Shown here: positions 11,189 through 22,104 of the stretch, in pieces
Numbering within the stretch: position 1 is the stretch's first letter
Layout: every line of letters starts with the position of its first letter
NCBI GenBank assembly: GCA_000507305.1
Contig: DF240163.1
Coordinates: 1-64,000, forward strand
Length of the DNA stretch: 64,000 bases
Reading direction: 5' to 3'
Source of the DNA: Breviolum minutum Mf 1.05b.01
Lineage: Eukaryota > Sar > Dinophyceae > Suessiales > Symbiodiniaceae
The notes under the pieces: model-generated
What the model saw: the letters and a program-made list of their open reading frames with translations, nothing else
What the model was told of the DNA's origin: nothing
Databases searched by the model: none
Program-made: the position numbers and the translations under genes

Positions 11189-12932
11189 ACAACAACAAAA
11201 CCAACAACAACCACCACCACAACCGCCAACCAACCAACCAACCAACCAACCAACCAACACACAAACCANCACCCCCACCACAACCACCACCACCCAACTA
11301 CTTTAACCAAGCAAAGGACAACGACAACAACGAGCACGACAAAACTGCCCCGAATCGCTCAACGGAGATGGATTTGCTACTTTTTTTGCAGGGGGGGAGC
11401 TTCCTAGATCTGATTGGATCAGCAAATCAAAGCTTGCCTAATTAGATAAATCATGGCACTGCAGCCGAAATGTCACATTCCATCATGCCCCTGTTTAGCC
11501 CCAGCAAGGAATCCCCAAATCCGAGCAGCTTTGCGGGGTTTTCATGGTTTTTCGGAATTTTGAACATGTCGTGCCTCTACTGAAGGAGTAATCCGTCAAA
11601 GAGCCTTGCATCTGAAAGCCATCCAAAGCCATTAGCATGAGCACTGAAAGGCCCCCACACAGTATCAACCAAGTCAATCTGCTTACCGCCACATAGTGGT
11701 TGACCTCAGTATTGAACACTCACATGTACATATTTTGTATGTAGATCTGGGACGGTCTGTCCCAAAAGCTTTGGTACAATGGGGGCAACAAGTGATTCGT
11801 GCGTGTTTTGACCAAATATCAAGGATAGACTAGCGCTGGGAAAACACACTAACACTTAGTAACAATATTCAAGAATTCTGGAAACCATTCCTCAAATACT
11901 GCATGCTACAAGAGTGCTATTCAAGTCAGCTCGCTCCCAGAATAGCTGCACCTTTTACTATGATAGGTGCGTATGCTCGGTTGAGCCGAAGATTCTCCAA
12001 ATATGAATTGATGGGAAAGATGTTTTCTCCAAAATTCCGAGCAATTTCTGTATAACTTCTGTGCTTCTTCTTCGACCCAATTTCGTGAAAAAATCGAGCC
12101 GATTCTTTTAACAAAGTCCGTTTCTGGCCCTGGCAGGACAATAATGAACCTGATGCTTCTAACAAGGTAAATCGGTGAATCAAAACTGAATCTGCAACCA
12201 AGAGTCTCGCTTGGTTGTCAGCTGGGATGCATACTCACATGCTCTGATTGGCAACTTCTCACCTTGATGCTCTGTAAACTCGCAAGTGACTTGTGGCTCT
12301 CTCCACTTGGTGAGGCTTGTCAAGGATGAATGCAAATCCCAGGCGTGCAACAAGACTGAACCCAGTAGTGCACAGCTGGCTGCGAGCGTTTCGGCAGAGA
12401 ATGATCTTGCAAGTCCTATCAGAAGTGCTGTGAATGCCACTGCGAGCAGCACACAGAATTGGTGGAATGATTTGCTTTCTGGAGGCTTCAAACGCTGCCT
12501 TTCTTGCTCCAATACCTGATCATACTGCAAAGCCCACTTGGCTGTCCTCTTTGCCAGGAGCAACACCAATGCATGCATGCAAAAAAAAGTAACGGCAAGG
12601 ATCACTAGAACGCTCAAAGGAAAACGGCACAAACAAGACAACAAGAGCCATTGCATAGAAGCGTGGCTGGTTGCCAGAATGAGTTGACGTCGTATCAAGG
12701 TAGTGATCGGCACCAAAAGTTGTGGATTGGCGCAAAAAGGAATTGCGTCTGAGGTGCGAGCCACTGTGCGGTAGTTTGCGGCACCATCATACAAAACAAT
12801 CCATCCTGCACAAAACTCAAACCATCTGAGGATCAAATAGCGACAGAAAATTGAATCATCAAAAGATTCTTTAAAGCAGATAGATTCCTCTGCGGCTACC
12901 GCATCTTGCTCCAACAAACTAGATTCAATCAT
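9460..12932 (-). CDS. N-terminal membrane part of the ankyrin protein (several exons)
   Basis: An ATG at 12932 opens a 231-codon exon (12932-12239) with hydrophobic segments (LSVLVILAVTFFCMHALVLL, FCVLLAVAFTALLIG) and a GTGAGT donor. The next exon is 12191-11926 or a little shorter. A membrane exon, 11704-11594 (LTWLILCGGLSVLMLM), is followed by 10895-10572 through a GA-AG junction, then an exon from 10473 (DVDIGAETNQGG) and one from 10046. A membrane exon ending at 9656 (AVVSLAFLMIFDLVLFL, donor GTATGT) joins 9561-9460 and then the ankyrin part, all in phase. The exon 2/3 junction, the ends of exons 5 and 6 and the acceptor of the exon near 9735 are unresolved; no AG precedes the last one in frame, so an assembly indel or a second gene is possible. 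No named family is recognised. It is inferred to be a multi-pass membrane protein with an ankyrin tail. Confidence 0.55.
11125..11268. repeat. (CAA)n and (CCAA)n microsatellites beside an ambiguous base
   Basis: CAG/CAA triplets run from about 11125 to 11192, followed by CAACAAAACC-type sequence and a CCAA tetranucleotide run to about 11262. The only ambiguous base I noticed, an n, follows at 11269. The tract falls in the long intron (10896-11593) proposed for the membrane-ankyrin gene. Confidence 0.9.
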
Positions 12933-13040
12933 AGTCCATATAAAGATCCCTATGTTCTACATGGATACTTGTGCCCCCTACAGTATTAAGTTTCCCAGAA
13001 ATGGCACTCTGCGTGCATGAATGCAGTGCATGCTGAAACA

Positions 13041-14525
13041 CTAGACGCATGCTCCTTCAGGATTCTGCAGACGTGCCCATACTGCTTTGGGTGCAAGACC
13101 CCCAATGCATTGCTTCAGGTGCCGGAAAGTTCTTTCCACCTTGCTGCCAGTGACATTGCCATCGCCAAGCTGCATTTCCAAAACCGCCACATCACAACAT
13201 GCCTCCACAGGATCTTGCCCAGGTACAACTTGCCCGCCCACGAAACCATGAACCTCTGCATGTTGGGCAAGCTTGAAAGTCTTTGGCAGGACCTCCTTGA
13301 GCAATGAATCCATGTATTCTTGGCCTTCTTCGCAATCCTCTGAATCGGAAGACTTCAGCAGTCGATAGATCGATTTGAAAAGTGGAAGCACTGCTTTGCC
13401 TGAAACGGCAAGGATGCCTACCACCAAGAGAAGTTCCAACAAAAAAACTGAGCGGTGAGGAATGGATCGAGATGGATCCAGAAGTGAATCCCAAGATCCA
13501 TAGATGTTCAATAGGCGAATTGGCAAGGGTTGAAATGGCAATTTCGCAACACAACGAACTGAAGTTGATTTGTGACATAGAAAACGAGTTTTGCCAAAGA
13601 GTTCTTTGACTCTTGGGACCACAAGAACTTGCCAAGTGGACTCGACCTCTCCTAGGTCTTCCGGAAACATGTGTATGTCAGCTGCTGGTGTTTCCTCTCC
13701 TTCCTCTGCCTTCATGTGTGCATAAAGTCTCTTCCCGTACTCACTTTGTTTCTTAGTCAATGCAGTCAACCCTTCCTTGATTAACTTGACTTTTGTCCGA
13801 CGCTCTTGCTGCAGCCGCTTCCCACTTGTGGAAGTTGGAATGCGTCGCAGTTTGACTTGTAAATCGGAAGTGCAATCCTCATGCTCAGAAAGGAAAAATT
13901 CGCGGGTGTCAAAAAAATTGCAGTCTGGATTGTTGAAGATCAAGGAGTTCGAATCAAACTTCGCAGGGTCACTCCTCAGTTGACTCTCACCCATCCGACC
14001 ACCAGGCGAAGACACATGGAAAAACCGATCCAAAAGACTCAGTTGGCATGTCCGTCTCCCAAAAAAGGCATGGCACAAATCACTTCCAAAAAACAAACCC
14101 TTTTGAAGTCCCAAACTTCTGTTGCCTTCACCCCTGGTGACATCCCTGGTACATATCGTCCCCTGCATCTTGGTTCTTGGCACTGGTCATGAATGGATGA
14201 AACGTATATCAAAAAACAATGTGTCAAACACAGTGCATCGCCATGTGTCGGAGTTGCTTCCACAGGGCAAGCTTGTCCTAAATCATCATGAACTGTTCTA
14301 AACGCCGTACATGGCAGCCAACAAATGACGAGGGCAACCCATGCACCGAAACGGTACATGGGCTGGGCTAGAAAGGGTTCAAAACCCAGAGCTCTTTGAA
14401 CCAAAGTTCTGCACTCAGCCAATTGGAAACAAATCATTCCTTCATGACTCAAGAGATTTGGAAATTTGCAGAAGTTTCCAAACATCATTATTTTAAGGCA
14501 ATCGACTCCACTCTTGGCACCTGCA
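13041..14525 (-). CDS. Membrane protein of unknown family (at least two exons)
   Basis: A long open frame runs from 14182 to TAG at 13043-13041 (about 380 codons). It includes charged helical sequence (KLIKEGLTALTKKQSEYGKR), a membrane segment (FLLELLLVVGILAVSG) and an acidic stretch (SSDSEDCEEGQEYMDS). An upstream exon from about 14525 (acceptor TTTTGCAG) to 14230 in another frame has a second membrane segment (GAWVALVICWLPCTAF). A 47-nt intron (14229-14183, GT donor, AG acceptor with a T-rich tract) restores the phase. There is no ATG at the left end, so more 5' exons should lie beyond 14525. It ends 108 bases before the next minus-strand gene begins, in the same orientation. No family is recognised. 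Confidence 0.55.
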
Positions 14526-14529
14526 AAAG

Positions 14530-15629
14530 CTGCATGCACCACATGCGCATCAGGATGCTGCCTTCACGCAACGGTGCCAAATTTCAAATCTGAAAATGAC
14601 ACAATTTGTACCGATTGCATGGATTGCATGGTGAAAAACATCTGATCCACGTTTACAAATGTTTACAGCATTCTTACAACATGAGAAAACGCATGCCCTT
14701 ACTGCTCGAAAAACAAAATTTGAAAACCTTGAAAACACAGATTCGTAGTGCCGACTGTTGGAAGACACAATATCAGGACTGTGGCTTTGAATCTTGACCG
14801 TTTTGTCATTTGAGTAGCAACCTCTCCACTGAGCCTCAGCTTGTCAAAGGGAACATGTATTGAACGTTCGAAGAGTTCAAACATATTAGTTACAAAAAGA
14901 ACGCGAGACCCAACGCACAGAGTCTGAAAAAACCTCCATGGGTGGCATTCTAAGTTAATTTTTCTGCAGAAAAAGGTTGAACATCTTGTTTGAGTTGCTT
15001 CGTTGGTGCAGTGGGGGCGATGGTTACGTTTATCTTATTGTACATCTTTTGCATCTCAAGGAATAACTCAAGACAATAAAGTGATGCATGTACAGATTTG
15101 CTTTTATTTGCGCGGGCTTGGAACAATTGTTGGGATCTACCTGGGTCCAATCAACCGGACAGACCCAAACAACAGCATCATCCATAGTCCAGTTTGTTTG
15201 CATATTTACAGCAAATGGTTTTGTTTTTTTGCGGTTGTACATCATTGAATCATGTTATTACCATGTGCGTAAGATTACGGCCGACATTCTGAGCCCGTTT
15301 TTCCTGAAAAAGACAGAGAAAAACGCGAGGACACTCTAAGATGGCTTGTTGCAGCATGCTAAGTTCGAGTTTTCTTTTTTTCCGAAACATTGATATCATT
15401 CCAAGTTCCAGGCCGGTATTAATTTGAATAAAAAAAATCAACATTTTGATAATTCTATTATTTTTCTGAAAATATCAAAATATATTTATATGTACCTTTA
15501 AAACATATATAGGTAACATATTCGCATAAAATAACTTAATGCATATAAATCACAGTCAAAAATTACATAAGTACTAAAAATCATGATATAGTCTATATAT
15601 TAAAAAACATCTCTCTCCAACACCCTTAT
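14530..15629. other. Intergenic, very AT-rich towards the right, no gene seen
   Basis: Short frames only. From about 15440 the sequence is almost entirely A/T and then enters the duplicated block. Confidence 0.4.
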
Positions 15630-17540
15630 CTATATATAGATATCTTTATGAAATTAATCAACAATAAACATATTCATATGATTGTCTATATAATGATAAT
15701 ATCTATATATATATATTCATATGTGTGCCTTAATCATTTTTTGGCCATTTCAGTGATGTTTTTTATTTCGAAGTTGCTTGCCACGCTGCTTCTTACCTTT
15801 GCAGAAAAGTAGCACAGTGAGAGACATCAAAGGCTTTGTGGCATGTCTGTTGGCCTTTCCAATTCACAACTGTCGCAAGCAGCAAAAGAACAGCTGTGAA
15901 AAATATTGCAGAACATGATATGATATTGATATTGAGATCGAAATCAACTTACATGGTACGGCCCACGGCAAAGGAAACAACATCCAGGTGATTGCACTTT
16001 TGATCCATGCGATTTTATTAAGAAACATGTTTACAGCGAATCATTTACTTTCCAAATTCTGACATTGAGCTTCAAAAGTGTCCGAATCATCAATGTAGAT
16101 GGCGGTCGGTTTCAATGGATTTTTTTTTCGCTCTTTTGAGGCAATTCTTTTCCCCTTGAGGGACCATGAGCTAGAACAAGTGCTTTTAACGACTCATTGC
16201 CCATGAAAACACATGAAAACCAACCAGCCACTGGAAAAACAGGCTTCCCAGGAGTAGGTGGTGGGGTTTTTTACGTCCAAGGCACTCAAGTGTCCATCTG
16301 GGCCAGCAGGAGCAGCTGCGCGCTTGGTACCACGGGAGGTGGACCTTTACAAACATTCCCATGATGGTTGGCTTTGGAGTCACTGCAGACATTCAGAGCT
16401 GTATTTTACCACAAAAGATGCATGAGATCATTCAGAGCCGGACGATGGATTTTTGCATGACATTCAAAACTTTGAGGAGAAAAAACACCTGATCTTGTGT
16501 GATTACATTTGTACGGGGATTCAATCCAAATCCCTGCGACAACAACACAAATCATCTGAAGCACTCAGGTTTTTGTACATTTACCTTTGTAACCAACTGG
16601 CACCGACAAATCATGGCCTTTTGGATGGGAGAAGCCACAAAAGCAGGAGTTTCCAAAATGCCAGGCAAAAGAAAGCACAGGCCATGGGAGTGGAACCTTG
16701 ACCTACAAATATTCTCACTATTCAACTCTAATCATCTGAATCATGGCCCTGTGAATCAAAAAAATCAACATGGCGTCTTTTCTTGTAATACATCAAATCA
16801 AAGTTTGCTACAAATGTCCTAAAATGCGGTATATAGTTTTAGGTTGCTTTACTTCACCCAAAGACAAAGGAAACGCAAATGTAGCTGAGGTCCCCAGCGC
16901 TGAGGCAGCTGTGTTTGAGTTGCTCCTGCAGTTTTGCAATGCGTTTTAAGGGAAAAGATCTCTTGTTTCAGGTAGATACGACTACTCCTACTACTCCTAC
17001 TACTCCTACTACTACTACTACTACTCCTACTACTCCTACCATTACTACTCCTACTATTACTACTCCTACTATTACTACTCCTACTATTACTACTCCTACT
17101 ATTACTACTCCTACTACTACTACTACTACTACCACTCCTGCTGCTGCTGCTGCTACTACTACTACTACTACTACTACTCCTACCATTACTACTCCTACTA
17201 TTACTACTCCTACTATTACTTCTCCTACTACTCCTACTCCTACTACTACTACTACTACTACTACTACTCCTGCTGCTACTGCTACTAGTACCACCACCAC
17301 CACCGCTACCTGTACGGGCAATACGGCACGAGTACTACTCCTCCTCCTGCTACTACTGCTGCTACTGTTACTGCTACTAGTACTACTAGTATTGCTAGCT
17401 CATACCACGAATGGTGTTACTACTTTAATATTACTATACTGTACGGTCTGATGGATGCATGTGTAATATAATGATTAGCATAAAGATTCTCATACACCGT
17501 GACATCTGCACAAGTGAAATTAGGGGCTCTTGCTGTCTTT
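15630..17540 (+). repeat. Segmental duplication, copy 2
   Basis: This is a direct copy of 3357-4840. Differences seen by eye include about 45 extra bases near 16110-16155, a rewritten ~50-base stretch near 16003-16050, and a greatly expanded microsatellite near the right end. Single-base changes are scattered. No terminal inverted or long terminal repeats bound the copies. Confidence 0.9.
16976..17300 (+). repeat. Expanded TAC/TCC trinucleotide microsatellite
   Basis: About 320 bases of CTACTACTCCTACTATTACTA-type triplets occur with interspersed GCT and ACC runs. At the matching place in copy 1 of the duplication only about 30 bases are pure TAC. Threonine- or valine-only open frames across it are composition artefacts. 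Confidence 0.95.
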
Positions 17541-18758
17541 TCCCTTGTTGGTACTTGTGACTGGAATGACACGCCGGGTAGAGGAAGAACTCGCAGTAAC
17601 CTCTATTGGAAAACAGTGGTCTCACTAAACATTATTGTTGTGAGGAGATCGCAATGGTCGATCAACTCTGAACTTTGGTTTCTTATATACTTTGTTTACT
17701 GAAAGTATCCCATTTTCATACTCCACAGTAGGTTGGTTCAGTGCTCCCTTAAATATGGGACATCGTATGACATCGTATAGAATCCTAGTACGTAATCCAC
17801 GTGAGGTGCAGGCTGGGTGAGCAACTCAAGTCATAAATTCCTTTTTTTTTGCAGCCATCCAGCATTAGACTGAAAATTCCACTTCCATTCCGTGGAGTTT
17901 GGATGTATTTGCCACAAGAATATGTTTTTCCCTACTGCAGGGTCTAAGAAGTATTTTTGGACATCAATCCCTTAGAAATGTGGGTGAATCCTTCACTTCC
18001 AGTTCCAACACCACGATTTTTCAGGCCCGGACATTGCAATGGCAGCCAAGGACTTTTGGAGTGCTGCCAACTTTGGGACGAGACCTCGGGGTAGGTATCA
18101 TGAATCTAAACTTTTACACCAATTTTCATGGCAAAAACATGGCAATGCCACCTGTTTTTTTACCAAAAATACGTGTTGCGCCTCTGTATATCTTGCCAAA
18201 AGTTGGATAATTTGAAGATGTAGCCTCTTGGGATCCCCTGCTACCTTTGCAAAGCTGTGACAGTTGAGACCGTCCAGCGGCTGACAAATCAGTGACCTGA
18301 CAAATGAGATTCCAGTAAGCGCCTGCTTCATTGTAGCTTAGGAAGCACCAAGATGATGCTAGTAGCAGCATTAGCATATCATAAGCGCCTGAAACTGAAG
18401 GAATATGATGGTTAGCAGGTCTGGATGAGGCTGGATGTGCAGGACCGAATGGAAGTTGTGCAGAAACAGATCAGGCTATACCAGTTTTGACTTGATCGAG
18501 TGGACGACTTTTAGATGCTGATAGGCCAACTTGCATCTTGATGTCCATTTCCCGTCAAAATCCATCACCTCGACTGACTATTTTGGCACGTAACAAACGA
18601 CTCCATGGGATAATTGAGTGTCGTGATTCTGCACATCAACATAAGAATCATCATCCACCAGCAGCTCACAATATGAGTACATATACATAAAAATGTACAT
18701 ACCTAGATATATATTTGTCGTATCTCAGTTAATCAAACATCACATGGATATCTAACCA

Positions 18759-18761
<3 letters not shown>
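17541..18761. other. Intergenic or intronic stretch, nothing assigned
   Basis: A few 60-100 codon frames occur on both strands, but none has a convincing splice site or family pattern. Confidence 0.35.
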
Positions 18762-18789
<28 letters not shown>

Positions 18790-18876
18790 TGTATCTATCT
18801 ATGTATGTATGTATGTATGCATGCATGCATGCATGCATGGATGAATGGATGGATGGATGGATGGATGGATGGATGC
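18762..18876 (+). repeat. Compound tetranucleotide microsatellite
   Basis: A (GTAT)n run changes to (GCAT)n and then to (GGAT)n along the same phase, so one tetranucleotide frame mutates stepwise across the tract. It is followed by CCACCACAACC-type triplets. Confidence 0.95.
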
Positions 18877-19346
18877 ATGTAAAAATGGCTGTAGCGTCAA
18901 TATCTCAAAGCCACCACCACAACCAACATCACCACCATCGTCATCGTCAGCACAATCACCATCATCCTGCTCCTCCTGACCACTACTGTGCTCTTGCACC
19001 TTTGGAAGAAGACGCTCACAAAGATCCTGTTGGCAGGGGCAACCATCTGGAAACAACTTGCTAAAGCATCTTCCCTACAGGACCTTGTGGCAACCATGGG
19101 GGTCGGGACCGAAGGTGCCATGCTGGCAGCTGGGAAAGGAGGCTTTCAAGATAATCGACTCAAAAACGAAACCAACCCAATGACTCTATAGACGTTATAT
19201 TACCTCCTGTGCCGAAAGCCTTGTCATCAGTTTCAGTGGAATATTTAGCCGAACTGTGCCTACAATGCCTACAAGTGATGATCCTCACTGAAAGAAAAGT
19301 ACTTAGGTATGGTTGTTGTCTCTTCTATCCAAAAGTGGGTCCGAAA

Positions 19347-19685
19347 CTAAAAGCCATGCACGGTACAATTCCACAAGTCACAACAAGATGCTGGAAAGGT
19401 CTCGCATCCTCCATTAGCTTCTGCTGTGTGGCTTCCGCTGGAGCCTGTCACCGGTTCAAGCTTCAAACATCTGTGGTGATCGGTTGGAATGGTTAAAAAC
19501 AAGGTGAACGGATGTGCACCGTAGATAGGAAATACAAACCATTTGTTGATAGCGCCCAGTCTTATCCAGAACCAGGGCGACAAGCGTGACATGGGGGAAG
19601 GTCTGGCAATATGACGCCCCATCGCGCAACCCTTTGCCTTGTGAACAAGGCGAGCCAGCTGCACCAGCCTGATTTCATCGGTCAA
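19347..19685 (-). CDS. Possible exon, unknown protein
   Basis: A minus-strand frame reads EIRLVQLARLVHKAKG and WFWIRLGAINKW before an AATG|GTTTGT-like donor. Composition looks protein-like on the left of the frame only. No family is recognised and boundaries are uncertain. Confidence 0.25.
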   Translation of the reverse strand: MTDEIRLVQLARLVHKAKGCAMGRHIARPSPMSRLSPWFWIRLGAINKWFVFPIYGAHPFTLFLTIPTDHHRCLKLEPVTGSSGSHTAEANGGCETFPASCCDLWNCTVHGF

Positions 19686-20252
19686 AAATCAGGGTAGGAG
19701 TGCATGACCAATCAGGTTTCTCATCTCTCATCGCATTTCGATAATTCATATCGCACACAATCATTTTTCCCCATCTTTCCGTTATCTTTTATCCCAGATA
19801 GAAAAATATAATAACCAGAAAAAAAATTGATGTGGTCGGCAAAACATGGGGCGAGGTGAAGGGCTGAATTCTCCAGAAAATTGGGCAAACAATGTGGGAA
19901 AGTTTGAAGCGGCTGATCACCTCATTACCTGGCTGACCTTGTTGTAAATTATGCAAATTGGTACGGGTAACTGCTCTAACGGTCAGAACCGACTTCACTG
20001 AATCTGATGTTTCTGCCTTGCTAAGACTAGGAATCGGCTGGGGGGGGCAGTTGGGTAGGCACGTACGTATGTATGCATGCATGGATGTGCGCATATGTTT
20101 TGAACACAGCAAGCAACTTTTTTATTATAAATATGTGTGCGTGTCAAGTTCTTGGAAGCTTGGGTTGAAAATCATCTCCTTTCTCCTTGGAGCTGCGCTG
20201 ATCAGGTGTCAAAGGTGTCAACGAACTTTCTGTTGTCTTGGCCTTGGAAGCG

Positions 20253-20460
20253 CTACTGCACGGATAGATTGGAGAATACCCATGTCGTTTGCAACGAAAC
20301 TATTCTCAATGTATTCTCATGTGGTATTTCCATGGATTTTTCAAACTCATACAAAGCCGCATAGCCATCTCCATGATCGACTAAAAGTTCATGAGACGTT
20401 TTTATCGTTTTTAGTCGCTCAGCTCGGATGTCTTCCCAGTTTCGCTTTCCATTCAGCATT
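20253..20460 (-). CDS. Probable exon, unknown protein
   Basis: A minus-strand frame reads NGKRNWEDIRAERLKTIKTS, HELLVDHGDGYAALYEFEKS and MEIPHENTLRIVSLQTTW. It is strongly protein-like, with alternating charged and hydrophobic residues. Its codons are more AT-ending than in neighbouring genes. It could be a downstream exon of the 22.1-25.7 kb gene or a separate gene. Splice borders were not fixed. Confidence 0.4.
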
Positions 20461-20489
20461 GAAGTTATAAACTGATAGATGTTCAATGA

Positions 20490-22104
20490 CGATCACTAAG
20501 ATTTTCAACCTCAACCCAAACTTTCAACACTCTGTAGATATAGAAATTTGATCAATTTTTCAATTTCCTCCTGAGATTGTCACTTTGCAGAAAGGGTCCC
20601 CGACCTTGGGGTTCTTCGATGCGGTTGCGTCACCCGCTGCCAACACCTAGTCAACCCACTGCACTGCAGTTCCATCAAGCAAACTTTATTCGAGTGGGTA
20701 CATGTGTGATGTTCCCAACTTCTTCATTGACTCAGTGTCACCAGGATCTACAAGCCATGGTTTCCACTACCATGTTTCTCAATGCTATCCGATTCCAAGA
20801 TGGGTTTGTGATGCACTCATTCCATTCTTAGCCATGAACTGTCTGGAAAAGAACCCTTGCACTTGCACTCATTCTGCACCCTTATCGATTAGCAATCTAC
20901 TGGAACATCTCCTCTACTATGTACTTTGGTCTGATATAGCATTTTGATACTTGAAGGATTTTGAATCCCATCTGGGCAAAATGCTATAATTCCTAAACCT
21001 GATAATTAAGGGCATTTTCAGGAGATTCCCTAACTACACCACCATTTGGGGTCGGCTCAGGTCACCCAGAAATCCCATGGAAGTTTCAAAATCACCGCAC
21101 CTTGGGCCAAACTTCAAGGAGCCGAGATGCATGAGCCTGGCTGTTTGGTAGGTGAAACGGTTGATGGCCATGGATTGGCCACAAATTTCTGTGAGTTTTA
21201 CGGAAAAACTACCGACGTCATGAGCCGTACTTGTGGCTTTCAATGTTTAAATTTCACAGCGGAATTCAGAAATTAATAGTGAAAGTCAAAAGACATCGAA
21301 GATACCATCCCTACAGGGCTTCTTTTCACCCTTCATCCCTGGAAGATGTCTCCTTCACACATCACATCAGCATAATTCAAACATTTTTTCCTTGCAACTG
21401 TTCCTCTTTGTCCTTTCGAACCAATTAAAACTCTCTGATAAAACTCGGCAAGAGTGATATCATGGACAAATATAGGCACCTTCTATTTCATTTAGTTGGA
21501 TCCCTGCCAGGTGAAAGGCTATACCACCACCCCCCTAACACCTGGAAAAGCACGGGCGATACCTGGGTTGAATCAACTTGTCATTGAGTTTCGGCCAGTT
21601 TTGCGGCAGAGGTTCTTTTTAAGGTATACAATGATTTTAACCCAGCATCAGGGAACCCCGCCCTCTGCTGTTATATCTATAATTTTTGAAAAAAGGGGTT
21701 TCCCACATTAACTCCTAAGGAAATTGTGCAGGGTGTTATTTTATCAATCCGGCGTTGACTTTTTTGAAGAGCCAAATGGGAGGAACGCAGTCAAATCATG
21801 AGATCCCTACAGCTCCTTCAGTGCTTCATCCCAAACGCAGTCGTCTGTAGATCATGGTAGATCTAACAGTTGTATACTGTTTTGAGTGGTTTTTCCATGC
21901 TTTTCAGCCTCCTTTCGATCTGGTTTGACTACAGCCGTTACTGAATACAGAACGTGTAGTGTGTCGCCAGGAAGTCAACATCAGAAAATCCAAGATGAAA
22001 CTAAGCCACTCTCCAAAACACTCTATACAAGTTTGTAAAGGCTTGTGGTGGATAGGCGTCGCACGCACAGCATCCTAACACCTTTCTACAGGGAGTTCCC
22101 ATAC
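20490..22104. other. Long non-coding stretch, nothing recognised
   Basis: No exon-like frames with both splice sites were found. It may be a long intron of the gene to the right. Confidence 0.35.

Noticed and set aside
10914..11445. Several long open frames across the CAA/CCAA tract
   Set aside because: They consist of poly-Asn, poly-Thr, poly-Gln, poly-Val or poly-Cys in every phase, which is what a microsatellite gives, and the tract lies in a proposed intron.
16915..17451. 178-codon plus-strand frame (poly-Thr) and 117-codon minus frame (poly-Val)
   Set aside because: Pure products of the TAC/TCC microsatellite; absent from copy 1 of the duplication.
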